A stretch of 64,000 nucleotides of DNA from Pelecanus crispus (taxonomy: Eukaryota; Chordata; Aves; Pelecaniformes; Pelecanidae). The number at the start of each line of letters is the position of its first letter. Within the stretch, counting starts at the first letter, position 1. Location of the stretch: positions 133,111,388 through 133,175,387 of the forward strand of contig NC_134644.1 of NCBI RefSeq assembly GCF_030463565.1. Reading direction: 5' to 3'. A program made the translations under genes and the position numbers. The notes under the pieces are model-generated. The model did not search any database. It saw only the letters and a program-made list of their open reading frames with translations, and was not told where the DNA came from. Below are positions 1 to 13,090 of the stretch, one piece after another.

Positions 1-492
1 CTTTCCTGGCTTTACTAGCTTTTTAAGACACAATTTAAAGATTCGTTGTCTGTAAAGCAGTAGAAATGTTATTGGGGAAGCCTTGTACTCCTGAATTCTG
101 TGGTCTACCTCCAGTTGTTAAAACTGCCTGTGCTGTTTTATCTACCTTGTAATGTTTGTAGAGAAAACTTGATTTTTAATGGACATTTGACTCTTTGGTT
201 GGTGGTTATGGTGGGTGGGTGGATGTTTTATGGGATTTTTGTATTATTGTTAATCCAGGTGGTGAAATGTCTATAGAACAAGGAAAACATGTAAGGTCTA
301 TTAACAAGTCTATATTAATATAACAATATTAACAAAATGAAATTAAACCCAACCGCTTTTCATTGTAGTTGATGTATGAGTCTTTTAGAGTACAATTACT
401 TTGTGTAAGTCAAAGATGCTGAAATAGTGTGCGGTTTCTTTCTGTGGTTTAGTAGATTGAAAACATGGGTTTGCATTTTAAATGTCTTACAG
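1..492 (+). other. SDCBP: SDCBP intron, 3' part
   Basis: AT-rich intronic sequence ending in a TCTTACAG acceptor directly before the PDZ2-coding exon at 493. No exon, RNA gene or recognisable repeat was seen in it. The upstream SDCBP exons (N-terminal region, PDZ1) lie outside the window. Confidence 0.75.
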
Positions 493-664
493 GCCTTTTG
501 AACGAATTATTACTATGCATAAGGACAGCACAGGGCATGTTGGTTTCATATTCAAGAATGGAAAAATAACCTCAATAGTGAAAGACAGTTCTGCTGCGAG
601 AAATGGCCTTCTTACAGAGCACAATATCTGTGAAATTAATGGCCAGAACGTAATTGGATTGAAG
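493..664 (+). CDS. SDCBP: Syntenin-1 exon encoding most of PDZ2
   Basis: This exon encodes 57 codons after one phase base, starting [18 protein letters not shown] and ending NGQNVIGLK, which is the second PDZ domain of syntenin-1. The carboxylate-binding loop of the PDZ fold is visible as GHVGF. Syntenin-1 is a cytosolic/membrane-associated adaptor. Its tandem PDZ domains bind syndecan tails and PIP2, and with ALIX it promotes exosome formation. The acceptor is TTACAG|G and the donor AAG|GTAAAA. Reading past the donor meets a stop within about 35 nt, so the boundary is firm. Identification rests on near identity to the mammalian protein as I know it. The exon is the third from the end of the coding sequence. 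Confidence 0.96.
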
Positions 665-984
665 GTAAAATCAGTAGTATGTGGTGGGTGTGGGTAGCTG
701 TGAGCTTTTTGTGTGTGTATAGTAATTGCGTTTTGGAGAGGGAAAAGGATTGTCATATACTGCTTAATGTTCATAAAATAAGCAAGTCAGTCATCAGAGG
801 TAACTTAACTTGATTGGAGAGACTTGTATGTTTTGAGGCTTCTTTGCAGTTCTGTATCTGTAGGTAGGGCAACTCATTCTCTTCCCCTCCGTCTCTGGGA
901 GTTGAGGGCCAGGCAAGCGGGGAGGGAGGTGAAGGGGAAGGTCCAGCCAGGGGGTTGCCGAGGGTCAGTCAGTCACCCCCACGG

Positions 985-1235
985 ATTACGACTGCCCCTG
1001 TTAAAAAAAAAAAGGAGGGTGATTGTGGTGGGGGATTCCCTCCTGCGGGGAACTGAGGGCCCGATCTGCCGCCCGGACCCATCCCACAGGGAAGTCTGCT
1101 GCCTACCTGGGGCCCGGGTTAGGGACATTACGAGGAAACTGCCTGACCTCGTGAGGCCCTCCGATTATTACCCACCGCTGGTTATACAGGTGGGCAGTGA
1201 CGAGATTGCAGAGAGAAGTCCTAGGCCAATGAAGA
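985..1235 (+). pseudogene. CR1 ORF1 esterase-domain remnant
   Basis: One frame reads KKKRRVIVVGDSLLRGTEG, then CCLPGARVRDITRKLPDLV and a motif resembling the HVGTND block (here QVGSDE). This is the GDSL/SGNH-hydrolase-like domain known in CR1 ORF1. The nucleophile block GDSLL is intact. The reading frame stays open but leaves CR1 ORF1 homology at about 1220-1240, where it runs into ORF2 sequence out of frame. It is therefore a non-functional relic. Confidence 0.8.
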
Positions 1236-1266
1236 GGGTGGGAGTGTCGATCTGCTCGAGGGTAGG

Positions 1267-2019
1267 ATGGCCCTGCAGAGGGACCTGGACAGACTGGATC
1301 GATGGGCCGTGGCCAACTGTATGAGGTTCAACAAGGCCAAGTGCCGGGTCCTGCACTTCGGTCACAACAACCCCATGCAACGCTACAGGCTTGGGGAAGA
1401 GTGGCTGGAAAGCTGCCTGGCCGAAAAGGACCTGGGGGTGTTAGTAGATAGCCGGCTGAACATGAGCCAGCAGTGTGGCCAGGTGGCCAAGAAGGCCAAC
1501 AGCATCCTGGCTTGTATCAGGAATGCTGTGGCCAGCAGGAGCAGGGAGGTGATTGTCCCCCTGTACTCGGCGCTGGTGAGGCCGCACCTGGAATACTGTG
1601 TCCAGTTTTGGGCCCCTCACTACAAGAAAGACATTGAGGTGCTGGAGCGTGTTCAGAGGCGGGCAACGAAGCTGGTGAAGGGTCTGGAGAACAAGTCTTA
1701 TGAGGAGCGGCTGAGGGAACTGGGGTTGTTTAGCCTGGAAAAGAGGAGGCTGAGGGGAGACCTTATCGCTCTCTACAACTACCTGAAAGGAGGTTGTAGT
1801 GAGGTGGGTGTTGGTCTCTTCTCCCAAGTAGCTAGCGATAGGACAAGAGGAAATGGGCTTAAGCTGCGCCAGGGGAGGTTTAGACTGGAAATTAGGAAAA
1901 ATTTCTTTACGGAAAGGGTGGTCAGGCATTGGAACAGGCTGCCCAGAGAGGTGGTGGAGTCACCATCCCTGGAGGCGTTTAAAAAACGGGTAGATGTGGC
2001 ACTTCGGGATATGGTTTAG
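1267..2019 (+). pseudogene. CR1 ORF2 C-terminal remnant (post-catalytic RT region)
   Basis: An uninterrupted 250-codon reading frame begins [20 protein letters not shown] and ends [12 protein letters not shown]. This is the conserved C-terminal part of the CR1 ORF2 protein, downstream of the FADD catalytic box. Homology starts a few codons before the first ATG ([10 protein letters not shown]), so that ATG is not a genuine ORF2 start. The absence of stops over 750 nt suggests a fairly young copy. With no endonuclease and no RT catalytic aspartates it cannot mobilise itself. Confidence 0.85.
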
Positions 2020-2469
2020 TCTGGTCTACCCTTGATTAGTCTAGAGTGGGCTTGGTAGTGTAGGTTAATGGTTGGACTGGATGATCTTAAAGGTCTTTTC
2101 CAACCTAGATGATTCTATGATTCTATGATTCTACCTGGCTAGTCTGACCCTCAGTTTTTATCTTTAGCCTAACTTTGCTGGCAAAACAAAGAATAAGCTT
2201 TCTCCTGCCAGCCTGTGTCAAATTCTAGTAGGAATTCCATGTGTAATGTCTGTATTCCTTCTCTAGTCAGTTACTGCAAGATACTGTCAACCAAACATCT
2301 CTGAAGTGGTATTGCAGGTTCAGTGATTTGCCCTGAAGGTTAAATACTCCAAGCAAGGAGTTGGGGGTCTCTTAAGCCGCATGAAATATGTCTAGAAGAA
2401 GCTCTTGAACTGTTGCTTTATTAGTCAGTTTGAGTAATGTTGCATGTATGACTTCTTGTTTAATAACAG

Positions 2470-2561
2470 GACCCCCAGATTGCAGACATCTTGGCAACAG
2501 CTGGAAATGTAGTGACCATTACCATCATGCCTTCCAGTATTTATGAATATATAATAAAGAG
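2470..2561 (+). CDS. SDCBP: Syntenin-1 exon encoding the end of PDZ2
   Basis: Thirty codons plus two bases read [20 protein letters not shown] and end IYEYIIK, the C-terminal half of PDZ2 with its last strand (VVTITIMP). The acceptor is AACAG|GAC. The donor is AG|GTAGGTAA, a tandem pair of GT donors 4 nt apart. The upstream one keeps frame with the next exon (AG|G, Arg). Confidence 0.96.
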
Positions 2562-3435
2562 GTAGGTAATAAACAAAGCAGTCATGGTGTTAATTATAAG
2601 CAAGTCGACAGTGACTGTTTTATATAGGTTAAGTAAAATGTACTCATGATAAGACCTGATTACAAACTTGACATGAAGGCTGGAGAATGGCTGGGGGGAC
2701 TCTGAAAATTTGCTTAATCTTATGTTTTAGTCAAACTGGCACATTTTGGTTCTGTTTTTTAAACTACTCATATGTTAGTGATGCTCGTTTGCCTTTTCTT
2801 CTCTTGAACACCCTTTTCTAAACGTACCTGAACTAAACTTGAGTTTCCCAGAACTTTGAAATACATGGATAACACAAATATTTGTTACCTTGTAACTAAA
2901 ATGTTACTAATTCTGGTGACATAAACATGACTCTTGGCAAGATACAGTTGTGTTTTTCTAATTCTTTGGCAGCAGCGGCTTTCTAAAGCTAAATCTCTTG
3001 TGCAAAAATACGTTTTTGAAGTTCCTAGAAATTAATAATGCTTTGGGTATAATTGAGTCTGCCCCCCGCCCCTGCCTTCCACTTGGTGTGCTCGTTCTAC
3101 AAAACAGTTTTCAGTCTAACAGCCACCTTTCCCCCTGCCCTCCTTCCCTCATACTTGTGATACTACTCTGCTTGCACGCATGCCCACATCCTGAAAGATG
3201 TTGGTAACACAGCTCAGTTACTAACAAAAATGTTGAGTATCATGGTCTTCTCTTCTGTGTGTGCTGTTTGGTGCAGCTTTCCATAGCAACATATTTGTTG
3301 TCAAAAATAGTGGAGTAAAAGGCCAACTTTTAAATTGTATTAAAGGGCTAGCAATGACAAAGATACAGTGATCAGGAGCTTTAGTGGTCTTCTACAGTTG
3401 TCTTACAAAACTGAATGCCTTTTCCTTTTCTTTAG

Positions 3436-3490
3436 GATGGCACCTAGCATTATGAAAAGCCTGATGGATCACTCTGTTCCTGAAGTCTAA
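3436..3490 (+). CDS. SDCBP: Syntenin-1 last coding exon with stop codon
   Basis: The exon encodes MAPSIMKSLMDHSVPEV followed by TAA, the syntenin-1 C-terminal tail. The mammalian protein ends almost identically. The acceptor is TTTAG|G after a pyrimidine-rich tract. The first base completes the Arg codon started in the previous exon. Confidence 0.96.
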
Positions 3491-4170
3491 ACGTGCATCA
3501 TGTATGTGTGTGTACATATATATAATGATGATTCCACTAAACTTGGGCTATTATACTCAGTGATCTCTTTCTTCTGCACATGAGCCTTTCTGGAGGCTAA
3601 AAGAAGATATGCTGCATCGAGCATTTGCATCTATAATGGCTGGGAATGTTACAGTTCAACATATCTCGTTTATTCACAAACTGTAAAACTTGTAGCCTTA
3701 TATGCTTGACAAATGTGAAATTCCAATTGTGTTATGACTCCTTTTCGTAGGTCTTTTACTTAGTTCACTACTACTATAAGCCATTGCAACTAAAGGAACC
3801 AGATATCACTTGCAAAGTTACGTGTTGTTACCTAGAACAATGCTGTGCTTTGTATGTTTAAGACAAATGAGTATTTTTACTGCTTTCTGTTTGCAAGAGT
3901 AGATTTGAAATAGCATATTAGAAGTATGGCTAGTACTAGTTAATGTTTTTGTTCTAGTAAATACTGTTTACACAAGAATGCCAGCTAAGCTGAATATAGC
4001 TAGAGGCATCATTCAGTAAGTAAGCATATTAAATCAAAGTAGTGTACAGATACTCAAATCTTTTTATTACTTGTTATACAAATTGCAACTAATATGCTTA
4101 TCTCTCGCCTTAACCATGTTCTTAAAGATTCAGAAATAACCAAATAAATGACTGAAACTTTAGATACTCT
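3491..4170 (+). other. SDCBP: SDCBP 3' untranslated region
   Basis: AT-rich sequence from the TAA to just past the AATAAA at 4143-4148. There is no open frame of note. The right edge is inferred from the poly(A) signal and the GT-rich element behind it, not from transcript data. Confidence 0.7.
4143..4148 (+). terminator. SDCBP: SDCBP poly(A) signal AATAAA
   Basis: A canonical AATAAA lies 653 nt after the stop codon. It is followed about 25 nt later by a TGTGTGTGTG run, the usual arrangement of hexamer, cleavage site and GU-rich downstream element. An upstream ATTAAA near 4029 could be a minor alternative. Confidence 0.75.
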
Positions 4171-4440
4171 GTGTGTGTGCATCTCTCTTAAGATGAGCTA
4201 AGACAGGCTTGTTTCAACCAACAACAAAGACAAGGTAGGAAATACAGTTTAAATAGCTTTCTAAATAAGCTCACTGCCTACGATGTTGAAATGTTTTAAA
4301 AGGGTAGAGCTGGGATACTTTAGACAAGATATGCTTAACTCATACCTTCAGCTTAACATGTGGGATAGCAACCTAGCTGTTCTACAGGATGTACTACTAA
4401 CTGTATAGTGGCAATCTCATTTTCAAAACTGTTTGCAGCT

Positions 4441-5000
4441 TGCTGGGTATAGTGGGTGTGGCTGGGATGGCATTAACTTACTTCATAGCAGCTGGTACGG
4501 TGCTGTGTTTGACATGTGTTTCTAAAACCGTGCTAGTAACACGCCAGTGTGTTTGCTGTTGCTGAGCAGTGCTTGCACAGTGTCAAGGACTCTTCTGCTT
4601 CTCACTCTGTCCCCTGCCCCCAGGGAGTAGGCTGGGGGTGGCCAGGAGGCTGAGAGGGGACACAGCTGGGACTGCTGGCCAAAACTGACCAAAGAAAAGT
4701 TCCATGCCATTTGACATTGTGCTCAGCAATAAATTGGGGGAAGACTCTCCAAAGTAGCTGTTGCTTGGAAACTGGCTGAGCGTCAGTCTGCTGGAGGGAG
4801 GTGGTGAGTGATTACCTTTGCAACACTCTTTTTCCTCTTTTTTTTTTTTCTTTTCCTCCTTCCTCTTCTCTTAGTAAACTGTCTTTTATCTCAATCCACA
4901 AATTTTACTAGCTTCTGCGCTTCTGATCCTCTTACCCATTCTGCTGTGGGGCAGATGAGTGAGAAATTCAGTGGGGGCTCAGCCCAACAGACTAGGACAC
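4441..5000 (+). mobile_element. Degraded solo LTR of an avian endogenous retrovirus
   Basis: This is a diverged copy of a common avian ERV long terminal repeat. Landmarks in order are GGCTGGGATGGCATTAAC near the 5' end, TTGCTGAGCAGTGCTTG, GAGGGGACACAGCTGGGAC, AACTGACCAAAG, a TATA-region relic (CAATAAATTGGGGG) and a T/C-rich stretch. A TAAACTGTCTTTTATCTCAA block equivalent to the poly(A)/R-U5 part follows, and the copy ends about AGACTAGGACA. No viral coding sequence adjoins it, so it is a solo LTR. It lies about 270 bp beyond the SDCBP poly(A) signal in the same orientation. Boundaries are good to about 15 bp. The family assignment is from memory of the repeat. Confidence 0.7.
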
Positions 5001-7700
5001 AGGTATGTTCAACTGAGACTTTAAGAAGTGAAGTGATCTGAAGTTAAATACCAGTTTTGGCAAAGTGATTTGCTTTTTAATTTTTTTTATCCTCTGTTCC
5101 AGGTTTCAACTGTGCAATCTAGGATTACTTAACTTCAGAGTACTGTTAAGTTTAGCAGTGTAAGCTCAGCTGAGTCCGTCTTGTAGCTTCCTGCTTCTCA
5201 AATGAATTTCTCAGTTATGGTAACTGAGGGAAAACCATTACATTCCTTCAGGCTGTAGTGGTGATCAAATTCATCCTGGGAACCATTTTAATTGGATTGT
5301 CTGGTTACTAAATGATATGTCTCTGGAACCACTGTGGCAAGCATTTACTGGCAGTAATTGGTGACTTCGCGTAGCATTGGTATGATTCAGCCTTATGGGC
5401 ATAGGACCTGTAGCAGTCATCTCTAAGTTCCTTGGCAAGCTAGTTTGCTTAGCTATGAAATCCCTGGAGAACAAAACAATCTATTACTGAAATGCTGATC
5501 TCTGCATCTAACCAGTTTTTACATAGGAGCAGATGATTTAGCAGGGGCTAGTGGAGATCCATTGGAAATGAGAAGCATAGAACTTCAGTATGAGTAGCGT
5601 TTTCTTTCCAGCTGTAGCATGTAGCAACCAGAAGTGATCAAAAAAACCTCCTGTTTTCATGCAGAAACTAGATTGGATTGAAGAGTATGTATGAAGATAA
5701 ACTTTGAGTTAAGCTGCAAGAAAATATTGGTCTGTAAGTAGTTCCTTGCATACATCTGATTAAAAAAAACTCCTAACATACTGATATAACCTAGTAACAG
5801 GGTTAACCCCCCCCCCGCCCCCCCCCCAAAAAAAAAAAAGAAAAAGCAAACCACAAACTAAGGCTGCTTTAGGCAATTAAACAGCTGGCTGAGGGCTCTG
5901 TTCTATGAGCATGTTTTACAGTAGAAAGCAAACCTCAGATGCACTTAAAAGCTATGCATCATCTGCATCCATATTTAACCAAAAGAAAGTTAAGGGTATT
6001 TTCTCTATGAGGTTGCTTAAGTCAAAATTCAAGGGGTCACAAACTTCAGGGGCCTTTTCCTCCGGTTTACAGCAGTAGGGGGGCCCCCTAGTGACAAAGG
6101 AGCACAGCTGTTTCCAGAATTTGGGCAAGAACATCAAGAAAACAGGTGTGAAAGTGTAGTTTACTATTCCTCTGTGATTTTCAAGCACAGCAGAGTATAA
6201 CTTGAGTTGCAAAATTGCACAATAGCAGGAACAGAATACAAAAGATAGGATGTGCTAAAATGTAAAAGAACTTCCAGCACAACCTTTAAACTCAGGCTAG
6301 TATTGTAATGCAGAAAACCTAAGCCTTCTGGGCCAGGGACAAAGTACAATAGGGTGGAGGTAAACAAGCAATGATAGCCATGCTTAAAACAACACATAGG
6401 TGATTTCTGGATTGTGTGACATTTCCAGGCAAGTGTAGAAGGTGGGTTTCTATGTCATCTTTGCCTACACACAGATATATTTGGGAAATAAATATAATGA
6501 AAGGTGAAGAAACAGGGCAGACACCAAACATGGTGCTACAAGATTAAGACTGGTAACAGCAGGCATGCATGATATGGCTTAATCTTGTGCCTTCATCACA
6601 CACACTCACTGAGTACACAGAAGTTCAGTTATTTGCTAAGCCAAGTGAGTCATGCAGCTGAAATATCAGTTTACTTCAACATCATGCCATTACCTTACTG
6701 AAAAGTAAGTTCAAACTCCAGCATAATAAAAGGGAATGAAAAAACAGCCCCTAACCATAACATGATTGTTCTACAATGCTAAAGAAGCAGCTATGTCCTG
6801 AAATAGGTGTTAGGTGTCAAACCTAAGGCACAATGTCTACAGACAAAGGCCTGACTGAACAAAGGACTTGTCCAGCTTGTCCTGGACACATTCACAGGGC
6901 ATCTTAATACCAGCACTAGAGAATACCATCAGAGAAAAAAAACTAGTGATCTTGGGTCACACTGGGGCAACATCACAAGTGCAGATGTTTCTTGCTGTAA
7001 TAAGCCATTTAAAGACTATTTCAAGTCTTTAACTGCAGAACAGCTCCCTGCAGGAAACCAAGTCCTACAGAGAAAGTAAGCCTAGTGCAACACTGCTTTG
7101 TCACTGGGTTAAGACAACAAGGGACTGGATAAACCCAGGAGCTGTAGCTCTGTTTAAGTGCTGTATTTAAATTCCATCTCAAAGACAATTTGCCTTGAAA
7201 GAGGTTGAGAACACCAAACAAAACATGAAGATGCTGAAGGTCATTACAAGAGGGATAAGTAAGAGAAGTGATGAAAGGCAGTAGTAATAGAGCATAAGAC
7301 TAACTTCAGGCACATTATTAGGGGAAGATTTATATCAACATATTACATGTATGCATACCTGTTCTCTGTTAGGGGATTGTTTTATGCTTGGCTTCCTTTC
7401 AGGCTAATACATTAGTGCTATTTTTCAATAGGACAAAACCAATATAAAGTGTGCTCTTTTTCTTCTCTGTGCCTTTGCAAATAGCCACAGCTGGAGACTA
7501 GATTGTAGAATAGACTGACCACTGCTCAGAACAACAGCTGCCTTAGTATTCAAAGTAGTATTTACCATCATATGCATCCTCACTAGGAAGAAAGGTTGAC
7601 CATACAAGGGGTACATATGTTATGTCATGAGACATGGCGCTAAGTTGCAAGCATCCTTAAAGACTTCTTAAGAATGCAAATGCTGTTGCTTTGAAACCAG
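5001..7700. other. Intergenic DNA between convergent SDCBP and NSMAF
   Basis: About 2.7 kb of AT-rich sequence with no coding exon, RNA gene or dispersed repeat that I recognise, apart from the homopolymer tract at 5807-5839. Short open frames on both strands have no recognisable motifs. The part nearest NSMAF may include a longer alternative 3' UTR of that gene. Confidence 0.55.
5807..5839. repeat. C-tract followed by A-tract
   Basis: Twenty-one bases of C with a single G at 5817 run directly into twelve A. It is a homopolymer compound repeat, likely length-polymorphic and error-prone in sequencing. Confidence 0.9.
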
Positions 7701-7762
7701 TTTGAACAGCAAGCTCTGATGCATTCTATGCAAATCAAACAATGACTGCAAGTTAAGAGCTC

Positions 7763-7790
7763 TTTAATTACAGAAAAATAGGTCTTTAAT
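7763..7790 (-). terminator. NSMAF: Candidate NSMAF poly(A) signals (two ATTAAA)
   Basis: On the minus strand ATTAAA occurs at 7790-7785 and 7768-7763, about 240-265 nt after the NSMAF stop, followed by a T-rich stretch containing TTGTTTGATTTG. I found no AATAAA on this strand nearby. The true site could lie further away. Confidence 0.3.
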
Positions 7791-8027
7791 TTCATCTCAG
7801 ATATCATTTTAGACAAGCATTTTCAGTATGATAGTCCATGAAAAACAAATGCATACACTATGGAAATTAAGAGCTCTTAGTGAAGTCACCATATCATTGA
7901 AAGTTGTAGTTGAACAAAGCTTCCTATCTGGTTGAACTTCAGCAGCCATCATTGCACACAGTTTAAGTTCCTTTAAAAGGTCCGGTTTAAAATAAGAGTT
8001 CATTTAAATATCTGGAGGGAAAGGCAC

Positions 8028-8240
<213 letters not shown>

Positions 8241-9090
8241 CTACACTGACACCACATATGCCAAGAATTTTAGTAGGCTTCAAGGTGTCTACTCTTATTC
8301 ACAGTAATGATCTCATGCTACGTTGCCTCAGCTGACTTTGCGTACTAGAGGGACAATGTCAGTTGCAGTGTAGAATGCAGATGGCACACTGGCTGAAGAT
8401 TCATGGGGATAAGATGAGAAGGTGTCTCTAGAAAGTGAGATTTTTCACTCTGCCATTTGGACTTCTCATTAAAAGTGCATTAACATTTAGCTTATGCCTG
8501 GAAGCCCACTTCTAAAGATTTCTCTAGCTACAGAATGATCTCTGTACAGGCCAAGTTCCATAGTACAAGCTTATAGTAGGTAAGTTTGAAATACCTGTTC
8601 ATGAAGGCAGCCTTAAAAGCCAGCTGAATAAACCTGAGATAGCAACCAAAATGTGTGAAGGAGAAAAACTAATGTACTGAAGGCTATGCAGATACATATA
8701 AGCAGCCTATAAATCCCCATCCAAACAGCTTCTCTAGTGTCCTTTACTTAATTTGTTGTTAGACTCACAGTCTGGACAGACTTGAGCAAAGTCTACAAGG
8801 CAGTCTATGCTATACTTCATTAGGACTGTGAGGGAGAAAAATGCTGACTTTTGTGATGTTGTGTGAATTAGAAAAATCCCAAGTCATTTACCTTTGGTCA
8901 GTCTTGTAAACAGCAATATTTCTCCATTGTTATTAAATTTCCTAGGAGGCTCATGTGGACCTACTTTTAGTTCTGGTGTTCCAGATAACACTAACATCAA
9001 GAACAGCCCACTGACTGAGCAGATGACTCCCAAACTTTTCAATGCTAACAGAGCTGGAAAATAGGAATCTTCCATTCAATTTGAGAATCA

Positions 9091-9240
<150 letters not shown>

Positions 9241-10236
9241 TCACTTCCAGCTTTTGTATAATGAAAACCAAACATTTCCAAACTGACTAAGCCAAAAAGA
9301 ATTGAAAACGGATGTACAAAACTGAAGGAAACTCTACCCTTTAACACAGTCTTTCTGGGATGGTTATTCCCAAATTATTTGAAAGGGTCATGACCCAAAC
9401 TTGCTTCTCTGACTGCCGTAGACCCAGTCAGACCTTCCCCTGGCAGAAGGATGAAGCATATTCCTATAACAGAAGAGGACCCAGTCAGCTGTACACGTGT
9501 ATGGTACCCAAGTGCTCTTGTGAGCTATCACTTTCAATTCTGTCACTGTTCCTGAAACAACCACTTGAAGTGCAAAGAGGACTTTCAGGGAAATAACTGA
9601 ATAAAAATATATATATACAGACATGCATATACTTATATATTTATGTATACATACACACGCAAGAAACCAACACGTGCATTCCATGTATGGCTGCTATATT
9701 TTTACTCTAGTAACTGAGTGAGCATTCCATCTGTTTACCTGATAAACCATAAAGAACTGTATGCATTTTGGTTTGTTAAAAAAAAAGTTATCACTTCAAT
9801 TATAATAGCCAATCCTTTCTTAGATTATCGAAACAAAAAGGAAGCATTGCAATTAAAAAAAATAAAAAATCATCAAGATTATTGGCAGAGGTGATTCAAG
9901 TAAGAAAACTGTCTCCTTGTTCGAAATTTCAGTAGCTCAGCTGCTGGAAGAGCTGGTTACCTACAGCTCCCATCATCTTTTATGGACGTTAAAGTTGTTG
10001 AAAAAAAAAGACACATGCATTATTTACTTAGATGCTTGTTTGGTTTTGTCCCTTTGGAAAGCTTGATCATAATGCACACAACATGCTAGAATGTCAGCCT
10101 TTGCACTTTAAAAAAGTAATTCAGTAAAACAAAGTTGCTGGTATTACTGCCCTTCCCATTCTGCTATCGCCAACCATCAAGCATCTCCACAGTTAACACT
10201 TGGCCACGCTTCATCATCTGTATGTTCTCAGAATTA

Positions 10237-10398
<162 letters not shown>

Positions 10399-10546
10399 TC
10401 AGTTCTAGCAGTCAAAGCAGTCTGTGATACAGCAGGCTGGATGTGACATTGCCTGATATACTTATTTCTAGATAATTTACTGTACATTAAGTCTCTAAGC
10501 AAGCAATGATAAAGAAAATTGGTTTAGAGTCTAGACCACTGGTCTA

Positions 10547-10882
<336 letters not shown>

Positions 10883-11910
10883 CTAGGAAGTTAAACATCC
10901 CATGATTTGCCTATTCTTTCATGTAAGCCCATCTTGAGACAGGTTTTAAACATACACAAAGCAAGCCCATGATCTGTAAAATGATATTTTATTTACAAAA
11001 AGTTTTTACATCTAATTCTGCAACATCCTTAATTAAGTACAATTATTAAAAATCCTGCCTGTAAAAAGTAAAAGATAGGTCCCTTTGATGATATTTTAAA
11101 ATGCTTTTTCCTTGCAGAATCAGAAGTGTAAACTGATGTTTCAGACTACTTTTAGTACCCATACTCTCCATCTAAATGCAAGACTTCATCCTTAATGGTA
11201 AATTTTTTCTTTAGTTTAAAGAACTTCCTAGCCCTGAGTTGTTTCCAGTTCTCTTGGGTACAGCTCTTAAATTATCAGAACTGTTTCAGTATTTGCCTAT
11301 GTTGTGACCTGTTAAAAAACTAACTCTTAAGAAGGTTTAAGACAGAGTAATTCTAAATATTCTACTAGAGTGACATTAGAGGCTATAAATAAAACTGTGC
11401 AGTTACACATTTATGATTCACTGCACACAATGTGTTTATATATTTACAGTGAAATTCATTAATGTATTTTATAGCATGGTAGACAAGTCAGAAGAATTCT
11501 TTTTCATTTTCTTGCCTTTGGCAAAGATACGTTAAGAAGAAGCTGTAACAATGAAAATACTGGAAAAACATTAGTCTGTTTTCAAAAAACAAAGCAGCAA
11601 AAAAAAAAAAAACCCAGTCCTCCCTGTCCCCCTGGAACTCTATGCATACAGCTGAGCAAGACAAATTAAGAAACCCCTGTTATACTGTTGCTTCAGTCCC
11701 TAGGAGTGGACCTTTCAACCAGGGAAGCGGGGGACACTGGTGCAGGACACATCAGACAAAAAACCAAAACCAAACCAAAAAAACCCTGCACACACACACA
11801 CTTCCCAAAACAACACAGCCCCTCAGTCTTTTAACCCAATCCTTGTGCTTTACCACTAGATCTTGACTTTGATTTTAATGAGCAATTAATTTTCATAGTC
11901 TGAGATACTA

Positions 11911-12051
<141 letters not shown>

Positions 12052-12686
12052 TTAGTGTAACTCTGGATGAGTTTCCTCAGTACTGAATTCTCACATTACA
12101 AGGAGGACTGCTTGTGTTAACTGGGCCTGGCCTACGTGGCAGACAACAGCAACAACAAATGGCACCTGAACTCGTTTACCCTAGGGAGGGCCATATATTA
12201 AACAGAAGCCTGCCTAAGCACAGGTATATCACTGCTCTGAATGTATACTTACCAAAAAGCCATACACAGAAGGCTTTGGGAAATTCTTTCCTGTCTCTAA
12301 CTTCCAAATTATCTTTCCACCTAACTGTAGGCATGCTTTTTAGATTAGCAAGTTCCAGGTCCACTTAGCTGAAGAACATAATCTACAAAACTATTAAACG
12401 TTTTAGAAGCCTATTCAACTCAAACAGAATCACCAGCCATCGTCACAAAACATTCCCGTTCCTCCAACAAACACAGCGTGCCTCCAAAACCCCCACATTT
12501 AGAGTAAGATAGAATGAATGAAATTTCTTTAAAGTAACACTTTAGCTTTGAAACAGAGTTGAGATAAAGCTAAATGAAGAAGATATTCTAGAAATAAACT
12601 TACTGTGATACTAGCTAAGTTATTATTCTAGTACAATAGGGACATCCACTCCAAATCATTTGGCTGGCTGAAATTACAAAATGCTA

Positions 12687-12866
<180 letters not shown>

Positions 12867-13090
12867 TTATAAAAGCATTACATCTTTGGAAAACTCAAAA
12901 GTTTTTTTTCTAAATAGATGAAAGTAACTTTGCTTCTACAGTTTCTAACAGAAATCTACTGAAAAAAAAAAGTAGAAATACAGACACTGTGTTTTAACAA
13001 TCAATTTCTGTATCATTATCTAAAACCATAAACATAATGACCAGGGCACTCAATGTAATTCAATAAAGTCAATAAGAAGTAAATACACAC

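Larger units (their letters stand above)
870..2132 (+). mobile_element. CR1 LINE, internally deleted, sense to SDCBP
   Basis: This non-LTR retrotransposon lies in the SDCBP intron between the 664 and 2470 exons. It ends in the CR1 3' signature: a conserved UTR with GGTTGGACTGGATGATC followed by short GATTCTAT-type repeats at about 2109-2132. The left part codes for the CR1 ORF1 esterase-like region and the right part for the last 250 residues of ORF2, in different frames. Everything between, including the endonuclease and the reverse transcriptase catalytic core, is missing. The left boundary is approximate because ORF1 upstream of the esterase is poorly conserved. Confidence 0.9.

Noticed and set aside
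1441..1929. 162-codon minus-strand frame
   Set aside because: It is antisense to the CR1 ORF2 remnant. The same antisense frame appears opposite the CR1 copy at 21537-22811, so it is a shadow of coding sequence.
3491..8027. A separate gene between SDCBP and NSMAF
   Set aside because: Only short frames without motifs, one LTR and homopolymers are present. The interval fits two convergent 3' ends.
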